64,000 nt of DNA from Actinomycetota bacterium (GTDB lineage Bacteria > Actinomycetota > CADDZG01 > JAHWKV01 > JAOPZY01), in assembly GCA_035765775.1 (NCBI GenBank), contig DASTWV010000009.1, positions 62,001 to 126,000 of the forward strand, given 5' to 3'. Positions within the stretch are counted from its first letter, which is position 1; each line of letters opens with the position of its first letter. Position numbers and translations under genes: made by a program. The notes beneath the pieces were generated by a model, which had not been told where the DNA came from, made no database searches, and worked only from the letters and a program-made list of their open reading frames with translations. Of this stretch, positions 52,606 through 60,652 are shown one piece after another.

Positions 52606-54180
52606 GTGCGCAGTGAGGTTGCCCGGCTTCTCCAGGAGGCCGCCCAGGACCGGGGTGATCGCCCGGCGGTCATCGAAGGGCGCACGGGCGCCACACTGAG
52701 CTGGTCCGCTCTCGGGCAGGCGGCGGAGGCCTGGGCACACCGCCTCGAGGCAGCCGCCCTGCCGCCCGGCACCGCGGTCGGGCTCCTGGCCGAACACCCA
52801 CTCGCCTTCATCCCCGCCTACCTCGGCCTGCTGGCCGCCGGTGCCGTGGTGCTGCCTCTGGACCCCTCCGCCCCCTCGGCGGGGGGCCAGTCCGAGGCCG
52901 CCTCTGCCCTCGCCGAGTTCCAGGTGGCTGTGCTGGTGACCGACACCGAGACCGGCCACGGCGCCGCCTCGGTGGCCGGCATCCCGGCATGGCAGTCCGC
53001 CTGGGGCGCCGCTGCGGCCGCCTTGGGGGACGCCTCCGCCGGGCCCTTGCCCCCGCGCAGCGCCCGCCCGGCCGTCTGGGTGGAGCCGGCGTCGGTGGTG
53101 CTGCGCACATCGGGGACCACCGGGCGCCCCAAGGGGGTGCCGCTGCACGAGGCCCAGCTGCTCCATGGCGCCCGGGCGGTGGCCGGCCACCACGGCTTCC
53201 AGCCCGGCGAGCGGGTCTACAGCTCCCTGCCGCTCTTCCACATCAACGCCCAGGTGACCGGCCTGATGGCAGCGGTGGTGTCCGGCACCACGCTGGTGGT
53301 GGACGGCCGCTTCCACCGCCAGGAGTTCTGGGATGTCCTCGACTCCTGGGAGGTCGGTGTGCTCAACGCCGTCCCGGCCATCCTCGCCCTGCTGGCCGAC
53401 GGCTCCCCGCCGCCCGAGGCGGTCACCCGCCGGATCCGGTTCGCCCGCTCCGCCTCTGCCCCGCTGCCCCTGGCCACGCTCACCGCCTTCGAGGCCCTGA
53501 CCGGCATCGGCGTCCTGGAGACCTACGGCATGACCGAGGCCGCCGGCCAGATCTGCGCCAACCCGCTGTGCGCCGCCGAACGCCGCCCGGGCACGGTCGG
53601 CCGGGGGGTGGGAATCGAGGTTCGGGTGGCCGACGACGTCGGGGCCGGCGCCGCCCCAGAGGTCCCCGGTGGGGTGCAGATCCGCGGCCCCAGCGTGACG
53701 CCCGCCTATGCCATCCCGGATCCCGCCGGGGGTATGGCCAGCCGGCGGCCGGCGGTCGACCGGGAGGGCTGGCTCACCACCGGGGACGTCGGTTCCCTGG
53801 ATGCCGGCGGTTTCCTCACCCTGCTCGGCCGCACCGACGGCGTCATCAACCGGGGCGGCGAGAAGCTCTACCCCCGGGAGGTGGAGGAGGTGCTCCGCCG
53901 CCACGCCGGTGTGGCGGAGGTCGCCGTCGTGGGCGAGCCGGATCCCGTCCTGGGTGAACGGCCGGTGGCCTTCGTCGTCCCCCGGGTGCCCGGGGGCAGC
54001 GACCAGCGCCTGCACGACGAGCTGGTGGCCCTGTGCGCCGGGGCGCTCGGGCGCCACAAGCGCCCCGCCCGCATCCAGGTCACCGAGCGGCTCCCCGCCA
54101 CCCCCACCGGCAAGGTGCGCCGGGACCAGCTCAAAGCCATGGTGGTGGCGGCGGCGGCCGGCGAAGGGACGCTGCCGTGA
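52606..54180 (+). CDS. AMP-binding acyl-CoA synthetase / ligase
   Basis: A 524-residue ANL-family enzyme that adenylates a carboxylic acid and usually forms a CoA thioester. The P-loop LRTSGTTGRPKGVPL is at about residue 166, followed by ETYGMTEAAGQICANP, GWLTTGDVGSLDAGGFL, LGRTDGVINRGGEKLYP and the C-terminal lysine motif PATPTGKVRRDQL. It starts the cluster with acyltransferase-3, ComA and VOC genes and overlaps the acyltransferase start (GTGA). The acid used cannot be told. The N-terminal 160 residues are the usual ANL fold. Confidence 0.92.
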   Translation: MRSEVARLLQEAAQDRGDRPAVIEGRTGATLSWSALGQAAEAWAHRLEAAALPPGTAVGLLAEHPLAFIPAYLGLLAAGAVVLPLDPSAPSAGGQSEAASALAEFQVAVLVTDTETGHGAASVAGIPAWQSAWGAAAAALGDASAGPLPPRSARPAVWVEPASVVLRTSGTTGRPKGVPLHEAQLLHGARAVAGHHGFQPGERVYSSLPLFHINAQVTGLMAAVVSGTTLVVDGRFHRQEFWDVLDSWEVGVLNAVPAILALLADGSPPPEAVTRRIRFARSASAPLPLATLTAFEALTGIGVLETYGMTEAAGQICANPLCAAERRPGTVGRGVGIEVRVADDVGAGAAPEVPGGVQIRGPSVTPAYAIPDPAGGMASRRPAVDREGWLTTGDVGSLDAGGFLTLLGRTDGVINRGGEKLYPREVEEVLRRHAGVAEVAVVGEPDPVLGERPVAFVVPRVPGGSDQRLHDELVALCAGALGRHKRPARIQVTERLPATPTGKVRRDQLKAMVVAAAAGEGTLP

Positions 54181-55430
54181 GCAGCACCATCACCACCCAG
54201 CCGGTCAACGAGCCCGACCCGAGGTCCCGGCCCACCCCGACCGCCCCTGCCAGCCGCACCAGGTCCGGCAGCGCTGCCCCCCGCCACCTCGATGCCGTCG
54301 ACTTTGTCCGCATGTACATGGTGGCTGGGGTCATCGCCATCCATCTCGTGGGCTACACCACCAATCCCACCGACATCCTCGCCGGCGGGGTGGGCGCCAT
54401 CCTGCACCTCAACCGGGAGGTGTTCTTCGTCCTCACCGCCTTCGTCCTCACCTATGGCTACGGCTCGCGGACGGGCTGGTCGGTGTGGAAGTTCTGGAAG
54501 AAGCGCTACCTGCTCATCGGGGTGCCCTACCTGGTGTGGACCGGGATCTACTTCCTCGCCGACGGCAGCGAGCACAAGCCGTGGGTCCAGGTGCTCCACC
54601 GCCTGACCACCGACCTCGCCCAGGGGCTCGCCCGGTACCACCTCTACTTCCTGCTGGTCACCATGCAGATCTACCTGCTCTTCCCGGCCATGCTGTGGCT
54701 GCTGCGCAAGACGAAGGGCCATCACGGCGTCCTTGTGGCGGTCGCCCTGGCCTACCAGTTGGCGTACACGGTCCTGTTCCACTACCGCATGCACCACCCG
54801 GCGGTCATCAACGTGCTTTTTGCCCATGCCGATCCCCTGATCACCAGCTACCCGCTCTACATGATCGGGGGCGGGGTGGCGGCCTTGCATCTCGACGAGC
54901 TGCGCACCTTTGTGCGCACCCGGCCCCGGGCTGTGGGGGCCCTGGTGTCTGCCGGGTTCGGCGTGGCGGTCATCGCCTTCCTCGTGGACGTGTACTGGGT
55001 GGGGCAGAACGCCGCCCAGGCAGGCGAGGTCTTCCAGCCCAGTGTCATCTTCAGCTCGGCCGCCGCCGTCCTCGGGCTCTACACCCTCGGGCTGCGATGG
55101 GCGGACAAGGGAGAGGAGCGCCGCTGGCGCCGGTCGGCGGCCATCGCTGCGGACACGTCGTTCGCGGTCTACCTCGTCCACCCCTTGCTCATCCAGTGGC
55201 TGATCGCCCTGGCAGCCCCGGTGGTGACCCTGGGGGTCGACAACAAGATCCCCAGCGCCGCGGTCCTGCCGGTCGACCTGTTCGTGGTGGTCCCGCTGCT
55301 GTTTATCCTCAGTGCCAGCGCCATGCGGCTGGTCCGCTACACGCCCCTCAGCCTGCCGGTCACCGGGCGGCCCCGGCGGGAACGGGCGTCGGCTGCGGTG
55401 GCCAAGGCACCGGCGGGTGCGGCCGCATGA
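54177..55430 (+). CDS. Acyltransferase-3 family membrane protein
   Basis: A 417-residue OafA/YrhL-type membrane acyltransferase with about ten helices. The segment LDAVDFVRMYMVAGVIAIH (first helix, with R and H typical of the family) is followed by NREVFFVLTAFVLTYGYGS, KKRYLLIGVPYLVWTGIYF and YHLYFLLVTMQIYLLFPA. Such enzymes transfer an acyl group to sugars, glycans or small molecules at the membrane face. Start GTG overlaps the ligase stop, so both are translated together. A 45-residue Ser/Pro N-terminal extension is probably cytosolic. The acyl acceptor is unknown. Confidence 0.88.
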   Translation: MSSTITTQPVNEPDPRSRPTPTAPASRTRSGSAAPRHLDAVDFVRMYMVAGVIAIHLVGYTTNPTDILAGGVGAILHLNREVFFVLTAFVLTYGYGSRTGWSVWKFWKKRYLLIGVPYLVWTGIYFLADGSEHKPWVQVLHRLTTDLAQGLARYHLYFLLVTMQIYLLFPAMLWLLRKTKGHHGVLVAVALAYQLAYTVLFHYRMHHPAVINVLFAHADPLITSYPLYMIGGGVAALHLDELRTFVRTRPRAVGALVSAGFGVAVIAFLVDVYWVGQNAAQAGEVFQPSVIFSSAAAVLGLYTLGLRWADKGEERRWRRSAAIAADTSFAVYLVHPLLIQWLIALAAPVVTLGVDNKIPSAAVLPVDLFVVVPLLFILSASAMRLVRYTPLSLPVTGRPRRERASAAVAKAPAGAAA

Positions 55431-55482
55431 ATCGCCGCCGCCAGCACCCGTGTGTTAGGAAAGACGATTCACGGAGGTGCCG

Positions 55483-56247
55483 ATGATCCCCACAAGCCTG
55501 CGTCTGCCCGACCGTCCCGGCAAGCCCCGCCGCATCGGTCTCACCATGGTGATCGACAATGGGGCGCCGGTCGGGATGCTGCGCGACTACCTGGACAGCG
55601 CCGGCGAGCTGATCGACTTCGTCAAACTGGGGTGGGGCACGTCGCTGGTCAGCCGGAAGCTGCCCGAGAAACTCGCGGCGCTGGCCGCGGCGGGCATCCC
55701 GTGGTTTTTCGGCGGGACGCTCTTCGAAAAGTTCCTCTCCCAGGGCGGCTTCGACGACTTCCGGGCCTTCTGCATCGAGCAGGGCGCCCGCTACGTCGAG
55801 GTGTCCAACGGCACCCTCGACCTGCCCAACGGCGAGAAGGCCCGCTACGTGGACAAGCTGGCTGCCGACTTCGTGGTGATCTCCGAGGTGGGCTTCAAGG
55901 ACGCCGCCCGCTCCGAGGCGATGGAGCTGGAGGACTGGGTCCGGGAGATCAACCGGGACATCGACGCCGGTGCCACCCTCGTGGTCACCGAGGCCCGGGA
56001 GAGCGGGCGCAGCGGCATCTGCCGTTCGGACGGCATGCTGCGCCGCGAGCTGATCGAGGGGATCCTGGACTCCGGGATCGAGCCGCAGTCGCTCCTCTTC
56101 GAGGCGCCTACCAAGGACCTGCAGACCTGGTTCATCAGCCGCCTGGGGCCGAACGTCAACCTGGGCAACATCGCCCTGGGCGACATCATCGCCCTGGAGA
56201 CCCTCCGCCTGGGGCTCCGCTCCGACACTCTGCTGGCCTGGGACTGA
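55483..56247 (+). CDS. Phosphosulfolactate synthase-like protein (ComA family)
   Basis: A 254-residue TIM-barrel enzyme of the ComA family, which adds sulfite to phosphoenolpyruvate giving (2R)-phosphosulfolactate. Family stretches are GLTMVIDNGAPVGMLRDYL, IDFVKLGWGTSLVSRK, FFGGTLFEKFLSQGGFDDF, YVEVSNGTLDLPNGEKARY, VVISEVGFKDAARSEAM and LLFEAPTKDLQTWFISR with NVNLGNIALGDIIALE. The ATG at 55483 has GGAGG 5 bases upstream. In methanogens it feeds coenzyme M, in Bacillus spores sulfolactate. ComB and ComC genes are not seen here. It follows the acyltransferase by 52 bases and precedes the VOC gene by 1 base. Confidence 0.85.
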   Translation: MIPTSLRLPDRPGKPRRIGLTMVIDNGAPVGMLRDYLDSAGELIDFVKLGWGTSLVSRKLPEKLAALAAAGIPWFFGGTLFEKFLSQGGFDDFRAFCIEQGARYVEVSNGTLDLPNGEKARYVDKLAADFVVISEVGFKDAARSEAMELEDWVREINRDIDAGATLVVTEARESGRSGICRSDGMLRRELIEGILDSGIEPQSLLFEAPTKDLQTWFISRLGPNVNLGNIALGDIIALETLRLGLRSDTLLAWD

Positions 56248-56248
56248 C

Positions 56249-56647
56249 ATGCGGACCAGCGACGACTGCTTCCACCTGGCCATCCCGGCCAAGGACTTGG
56301 ACGAGGCCCACGATTTCTACGTCAAGGGCCTGGGCTGCAAGCTAGCCCGGCGCTACGGTGACCGCATCACCCTCGACTTCTTCGGGGACCAGGTGGTCTG
56401 CCACCTGTCGGACCGCATCGAGGAGGACCCGCAGATGTACCCCCGCCACTTCGGGGTGACGTTCCGTCACAAGGACGGTTTCGACGCCCTGGTACGCCTG
56501 GCGACCGTCCGGGGGCTGCCCTTCTTCGCCGAGCCGGCCCGGCGCTTCGAAGGGATGGTCGAGGAACACTGGACGGTCGTGCTCCGGGACCCCTCCAATA
56601 ACCTGATCGAGTTCAAGCACTACGTCGACCCAAGAATGATGTACTAA
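56249..56647 (+). CDS. VOC (glyoxalase/dioxygenase-fold) family protein
   Basis: A 132-residue vicinal-oxygen-chelate protein with the two beta-alpha-beta3 repeats: CFHLAIPAKDLDEAHDFYVKG and HFGVTFRHKDGFDALVRL, ending LRDPSNNLIEFKHY. Metal-ligand candidates are His in FHLAI, His in RHFGV and Glu in NLIEFK. VOC members do isomerase, lyase or dioxygenase chemistry, or only bind. Its start lies two bases after the ComA stop, so the pair is likely functionally linked. The substrate may be a sulfonate or lactate-type metabolite (inference). Confidence 0.87.
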   Translation: MRTSDDCFHLAIPAKDLDEAHDFYVKGLGCKLARRYGDRITLDFFGDQVVCHLSDRIEEDPQMYPRHFGVTFRHKDGFDALVRLATVRGLPFFAEPARRFEGMVEEHWTVVLRDPSNNLIEFKHYVDPRMMY

Positions 56648-56675
56648 GCATGAATGTACTGAGGGTGATGTACGG

Positions 56676-57875
56676 ATGAAGCCCATCCCTCGGGAAGGAT
56701 CCCGGGTGCCGTCCCCGGGCCCGCCGCTCCGGCTCACCCCGCAGGCGTACGCCGTCCGCCCCCGGAGGCGCTATGCCCGCTGGTACCTGTACGCCCCGGT
56801 GGCCCTCGGCCTCATCCTGGCCCTCGCCGTAGTGGAGATGGTGCTCTCCTCGGCGGGGGGGCCTGACGCCTCTTTCGCCGAGAAAGCCCAGACCGCCACC
56901 CGGACCCACGCCTCCACGTCGCACGGCACGTCGGCGCACCCGTCCTCAGGGCGCCCCGCCCACGGGCGGTCGGTCTCGCTCCCCAAGCAGCCCTCGCCCC
57001 AGCCGCCGGCGCCGCCCCCAGCTCCCCCGGCACCCTCCCCGTCGCCGAGCCCCACCGTGGCCCCGTTGGCCTCGGTGACCAACACGGTCTCCGTGGGCAG
57101 CACCCAGCGCAACTACGTCGAGTTCTTCTCGCAGGCCTTGAACGCCAAGGTGCCGGCGCTGGTGGTGCTCATGGGCGGCAACGCCAGCGTGGCCCAGGAG
57201 GAGAGCCGGGACGGCCTGTTCCCCTACGTGTACGCCCAGCAGGCGGTGCTGGTCTACCCGCTGGACTACCGGGAGTCGTGGAACGCGGGCGCATGCTGCG
57301 GGGCGGCGGAGGCGCAGGGGGTCGATGACCTGGGCTTCATCCAGCAGGTCGTCCACTCGCTGCAGGGGCAGCCCAACATCGGGCCCATCTACCTCATCGG
57401 CTACAGCAACGGCGGCAAGATGGCCTACGACGTGGCCTGCAAGGACCCCGGCCTCGTCAGCAGCTTCGCCGTGATCGCCGCCGTCCCCGTCGTCGGCTGC
57501 CCCAACGGCGCCCCGATCTCCCTGCTGGACATCGACGGCACCAGGGACCCGCTCACCGCCTTCGACGAGTCCAGCCCCCAGCACAGTGCGAACGGGTTCC
57601 GGGAGGCCTCGACCACCGCCGAGGTCCACGCCTGGGCTAAACGCAACGGGTGCACCGGCCAGCCCGGGTCCACCACCATCGGCACGGTGGTCCTCACCAC
57701 CTGGGCCACCTGCGCCAACGGCACCGCCGTGGAGCTGGCCGGGTACCAGGGCGGGATGCACGAGTGGCCCGGGCCCGTGGGGGCGTCGCCCTCGGCGGCA
57801 TCACTGATGTGGAATTTCTTCACCCAGCCGCACGCCGGCCCGTCCGCCGCCCCGGGGAGCCCGGGCCTGGCGTAG
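56676..57875 (+). CDS. Membrane-anchored PHB-depolymerase/esterase-like hydrolase
   Basis: A 399-residue protein. An N-terminal anchor (WYLYAPVALGLILALAVVEM, residues about 31-50) is followed by a Ser/Pro linker of about 90 residues and an esterase domain of the LpqC/PHB-depolymerase type. The nucleophile elbow reads IYLIGYSNGGKMAYDVAC, the oxyanion-region segment DYRESWNAGACCGAA is typical, and DIDGTRDPLT and GGMHEWP supply Asp and His. It therefore looks catalytically complete and faces outside. It follows the VOC gene by 28 bases and may belong to the cluster. Three ATGTAC words sit in that gap. Confidence 0.85.
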   Translation: MKPIPREGSRVPSPGPPLRLTPQAYAVRPRRRYARWYLYAPVALGLILALAVVEMVLSSAGGPDASFAEKAQTATRTHASTSHGTSAHPSSGRPAHGRSVSLPKQPSPQPPAPPPAPPAPSPSPSPTVAPLASVTNTVSVGSTQRNYVEFFSQALNAKVPALVVLMGGNASVAQEESRDGLFPYVYAQQAVLVYPLDYRESWNAGACCGAAEAQGVDDLGFIQQVVHSLQGQPNIGPIYLIGYSNGGKMAYDVACKDPGLVSSFAVIAAVPVVGCPNGAPISLLDIDGTRDPLTAFDESSPQHSANGFREASTTAEVHAWAKRNGCTGQPGSTTIGTVVLTTWATCANGTAVELAGYQGGMHEWPGPVGASPSAASLMWNFFTQPHAGPSAAPGSPGLA

Positions 57876-57949
57876 CCGTCGCCTGCCGCCGGGCTGGCCA
57901 GGGGGCCGGACGCGCCTGGGCGGACCTGGGCGGACCTGGGCGCCGGACA

Positions 57950-57996
57950 TTTCTGCACATCTGAACAGGATAATCCTGCTCAGAGCGACACAAAGA
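57950..57996. repeat. Dispersed palindromic element, copy 2
   Basis: CTGA-a-CAGGAT-a-ATCCTG-c-TCAG (57962-57984) is a near-perfect 23-base palindrome followed by AGCGACACAAAGA. It has the same CTGAACAG start, core length and flanking CGACA word as the element at 26611-26660. It again lies in a gap between convergent genes. Just upstream the word GGGCGGACCT is repeated (57920-57940). Confidence 0.6.
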
Positions 57997-58007
57997 GACG
58001 TCTAATT

Positions 58008-58715
58008 CTAATGGATGGGCAGGTCCACCCCGCCGGGCACCAGGCCCGCCACGACCTGCGCCGTCAGTTCGTCCAGGCACCCGATGGTCACCGCCGCGCC
58101 CGCGAGCGCGTCGGGGGCCGGTGGGTACTCCGGGCGGGGCACGGCGACCACCCGGCAGCCGGCGGCGGCGGCCGAGCGCAACCCGTTGGTCGAATCCTCG
58201 ATGGCCACCGCCCCGGCCGGGTCCACACCCAGGCGCTCGGCGGCCAGCAGGTAGACGTCAGGCGCCGGTTTCCCCCGGGCGACCTCGTCGCTGGAGGTCA
58301 CGGCGCGGAACTCGCTCGCCAGGCCGGAGAGCTCCAGCACGCGCACGATCACCGGCAGGGGCGACGAGCTGGCCACCGCCAGCAGCCCGAACGCCGCCCG
58401 CATGCGGCGCACCGCGTCCCCGGCTCCGGCCAGCAGGGGGAGGTGGCCGGCGAAGGCCTCGATGATGCGGGCGCTGACGTCCCGGGCGATGGCCTCGGGG
58501 GCATCGGGCACGCCCCGCTCAGCGTGGAGGAACGCTGACCACTCCCGCGTGCTCATGCCCATCATCGCCTCCTGGGTGCCGGGCGGCCAGCGCCCGCCCC
58601 GCTCCCGGGCATAGGTCTCCCGGACGCGCTCCCAGACCGGTTCAGAGTCGATGAGCACGCCGTCCATGTCGAAAATGACAGCAAGGGGGAGGGCCGCATG
58701 GCCATTGGGGCGCAC
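58008..58715 (-). CDS. HAD-superfamily phosphatase (beta-phosphoglucomutase-like)
   Basis: A 235-residue soluble hydrolase. HAD motifs are present: VIFDMDGVLIDSEPVWE (motif I with both Asp), VASSSPLPVI (motif II Ser), GKPAPDVYLLAAERLG (motif III Lys) and IEDSTNGLRSAAAAG (motif IV). A four-helix cap lies between residues 30 and 90, as in phosphoglycolate phosphatase or beta-phosphoglucomutase relatives; the substrate is unassigned. The GTG at 58715 starts it; longer frames run into the divergent gene's region. It faces the Grx-TrxR fusion across a 123-base gap. Confidence 0.88.
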   Translation of the reverse strand: MRPNGHAALPLAVIFDMDGVLIDSEPVWERVRETYARERGGRWPPGTQEAMMGMSTREWSAFLHAERGVPDAPEAIARDVSARIIEAFAGHLPLLAGAGDAVRRMRAAFGLLAVASSSPLPVIVRVLELSGLASEFRAVTSSDEVARGKPAPDVYLLAAERLGVDPAGAVAIEDSTNGLRSAAAAGCRVVAVPRPEYPPAPDALAGAAVTIGCLDELTAQVVAGLVPGGVDLPIH

Positions 58716-58768
58716 GGCCCGGCAGGCTAGCGGGCCCGCCGCCGGCCCGGGCCTGCCCACCCCCGGAA

Positions 58769-58789
58769 AATCCGCGGAATGGACGGATT
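58769..58789. promoter_or_regulatory. AATCCG-n9-CGGATT inverted repeat in divergent region
   Basis: Perfect 6-bp arms AATCCG (58769-58774) and CGGATT (58784-58789) with a 9-base centre, 21 bases in all, lie in the gap between the HAD phosphatase and Grx-TrxR genes. A TGTAAA word follows at 58794-58799. It is a candidate operator for either promoter. Confidence 0.35.
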
Positions 58790-58838
58790 CTGGTGTAAAA
58801 GTCTTCGCCAGGAAGCGGCTGGCACGGGAGGTGGAGAG

Positions 58839-60050
58839 ATGGCTGAGATCACGATCTATGGCGCCGCCTGGTGCCCCGAGTGCCGCCGCACCAAGCGACT
58901 GCTGGGCGAGGTGCGGGTGGATTTCGACTGGGTTGACCTGGACGTCGACCCGTCGGCCGAGGGCTACGTCCGGCGCCATGACTCGGGCAAGCTCACCCTC
59001 CCGCTGGTGGTGCTGGAGGGGGGCAAGGCCCTCGTGGCGCCCTCGGGGGCCGAGTTGCTGGAGGCTCTGGGGGTCGAACAGCCCCGCGACCGGCGGTTCT
59101 TCGACGTCATCGTCATCGGGGCCGGCCCCGCCGGGTTGACCGCCGCGCTGGGGGCGGTTCGGGAGGGCATGCACTGCCTGGTGATCGAGCAGGGCGAGCC
59201 GGGCGGGCAGGCCTCCGCCACCCCGCGTGTCCACGGGATCCCGGGCTTCGCCGAGGGTGCCTCCGGGGCCGAGGTCAAGGAGGGCCTGCTGGGCCAGGCC
59301 CGGCGCTACGGGATCCGGATCCTCGCCGGCCAGGGGCTGAAGGAACTCTCGCGCATCGACGGCTACCTCCTGGCGGTCACCGGTGACGGCGAGGAGTTCG
59401 TGTCCCGCTCGGCGGTCATCGCCACCGGGGTCAGCTACGCCGAGCTGGGCTTCCCGGGCGAGGACCAGCTGCGGGGGGCCGGGCTCCACTCGTGCGCCAG
59501 CTGCGAGGGCCCCTTCTACCGCAAGGCGGAGGAGCTGCTGGTGGTGGGCGGCGGCGACCTCGCCGGTGAGGAGGCCCTCTTCCTGACCCAGTTCGCCGGC
59601 AAGGTGCGGGTGCTGGCCGAGTCCGCCGAGTTCAAGACCTCCCCCGTGATGCTGGAGCGGCTGCGCCGCAACCCGAAGATCGAGCTGTACCCCTCGACCG
59701 AGGTCGCCGAGCTCAGTATCGGCTCCGATGGCAAGCTCACCGCCGCCGTGGTCCGGGACCGCACCACGGGCTACACGTTCTCGTTTAACCCCACGGCGGT
59801 GTTCGCCTACCCGGCGATGACCCCCAACACCGACGCCCTGGTGGGGGCGGTGGACCTGGACCCGGTGGGATTCGTCATGACCGACGGCATGCTGGAGACC
59901 TCGATGCCGGGTGTGTTCGCCGCCGGCGACGTCCGGGCGGGCAGCACCAAGCAGCTCGGCTCAGCCATCGGCGAGGGCATGACCGCCGTGGTCATGGTGC
60001 GCTACTTCCTCGAGCAGCTGGGCGACCTCGCCCCGCGCGCCCCGGCCTGA
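58839..60050 (+). CDS. Glutaredoxin-thioredoxin reductase fusion protein
   Basis: A 403-residue flavoprotein. Residues 1-80 are a glutaredoxin/NrdH-type domain with the dithiol site AAWCPECRRTK (C12, C15). Then a thioredoxin-reductase body: FAD site VIVIGAGPAGLTAALG near residue 93, redox-active HSCASCEGPFYRK near residues 219-222 (usual family form CATCDG), NADPH site VVGGGDLAGEEALF near 237, and FAAGDVRAGSTKQLGSAIG at the end. It would pass NADPH electrons through FAD to the fused glutaredoxin. The ATG at 58839 has GGAGG upstream. It is likely an antioxidant or peroxidase donor. Confidence 0.92.
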   Translation: MAEITIYGAAWCPECRRTKRLLGEVRVDFDWVDLDVDPSAEGYVRRHDSGKLTLPLVVLEGGKALVAPSGAELLEALGVEQPRDRRFFDVIVIGAGPAGLTAALGAVREGMHCLVIEQGEPGGQASATPRVHGIPGFAEGASGAEVKEGLLGQARRYGIRILAGQGLKELSRIDGYLLAVTGDGEEFVSRSAVIATGVSYAELGFPGEDQLRGAGLHSCASCEGPFYRKAEELLVVGGGDLAGEEALFLTQFAGKVRVLAESAEFKTSPVMLERLRRNPKIELYPSTEVAELSIGSDGKLTAAVVRDRTTGYTFSFNPTAVFAYPAMTPNTDALVGAVDLDPVGFVMTDGMLETSMPGVFAAGDVRAGSTKQLGSAIGEGMTAVVMVRYFLEQLGDLAPRAPA

Positions 60051-60083
60051 CCGCGCGCGGACGACGAGGTCGGGGCGGCAGGG

Positions 60084-60112
60084 GGCCGGTGGCCCGCCCC
60101 GCGGGCCCGGCC
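60084..60112. terminator. GC-rich hairpin after Grx-TrxR gene
   Basis: GGCCGG (60084-60089) pairs with CCGGCC (60107-60112) and the inner GCCCGC pairs with GCGGGC (loop CCC), giving about 12 pairs with a 2-base bulge. It lies between the convergent fusion gene and the tiny membrane peptide gene and may terminate both. There is no U-run. Confidence 0.5.
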
Positions 60113-60127
60113 GCAAGCCCGGGAAGG

Positions 60128-60202
60128 CTACGAGTTGAAGAGAAAGATCAGGAAGAACACCATTACGATCAGCAGGAACAACGCGGGCAGTACAAGGGTC
60201 AC
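60128..60202 (-). CDS. Tiny single-helix membrane peptide (24 residues)
   Basis: A 24-residue peptide reading MTLVLPALFLLIVMVFFLIF then LFNS. It is almost wholly one membrane helix. The GTG at 60202 has an ideal ribosome binding site GGGAGGAGG (CCTCCTCCC on plus, 60209-60217) 6 bases upstream, a stronger signal than most genes here have. The TAG stop is at 60128. No family is recognised. Comparable small helix proteins serve as subunits or regulators of transporters and proteases. A second tiny membrane protein and a CPBP protease are encoded next door in the opposite direction. Short length means chance is not excluded, but the ribosome site argues for real expression. Confidence 0.6.
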   Translation of the reverse strand: MTLVLPALFLLIVMVFFLIFLFNS

Positions 60203-60455
60203 GTGTAGCCTCCTCCCGTTCGGTTCAACCGCTCTTCCCCGGTCGTGCCCGGGATTCTCGCGCTTAGCGCCGCCCTCAGGTCGGACGTCGCTCGGACCAA
60301 GGGGTTCGGCAGCGCCGCGTAGCCCGAAATGACCACGCGCAATTCCCCCCGGACGGACCATGGTCTGCGTCCGCCATGTGGCCGACATTGGTGTACGGGG
60401 ATGCGTATCCCCAAAGAGATTCCTTGCAGATTCCTTGGAGATCAGGGAGGCCGCC

Positions 60456-60587
60456 ATGGACGAAGGGGATGTGCAGGTCCGGGCAGAGGAGTGGGAGAAC
60501 CCCGCCGACGGCGTGGGGGCATTCGGCGTTGTGTGCGCCGTCACCGCGCTGATGCTGGTCCTGGCGATGCTCCACCTGCTGGCGTAG
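60456..60587 (+). CDS. Small membrane protein (43 residues)
   Basis: A 43-residue protein from the ATG at 60456 (SD AGGGAGG 5 bases upstream), reading MDEGDVQVRAEEWENPADGV then a hydrophobic helix AFGVVCAVTALMLVLAMLHL. The acidic head and single helix suggest a tail-anchored or membrane-facing small protein. A longer reading from 60360 lacks a good ribosome site. It is 65 bases ahead of the CPBP protease gene, on the same strand. Confidence 0.65.
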   Translation: MDEGDVQVRAEEWENPADGVGAFGVVCAVTALMLVLAMLHLLA

Positions 60588-60652
60588 GGCCTCCTGAGCG
60601 GTTCCGCACGCCCGCCGGCTGGCTTGATCATGATGGGGATCATGATGGTGCT

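Noticed and set aside
56637-56700. Three ATGTAC words taken as possible regulatory repeats
   Set aside because: They are unevenly spaced, short, and partly inside the VOC coding end.
60329-60652. Upstream in-frame extension of the CPBP protease
   Set aside because: It overlaps the 43-residue gene, has low complexity, and lacks a ribosome site; the ATG at 60653 fits the DUF2510 start.
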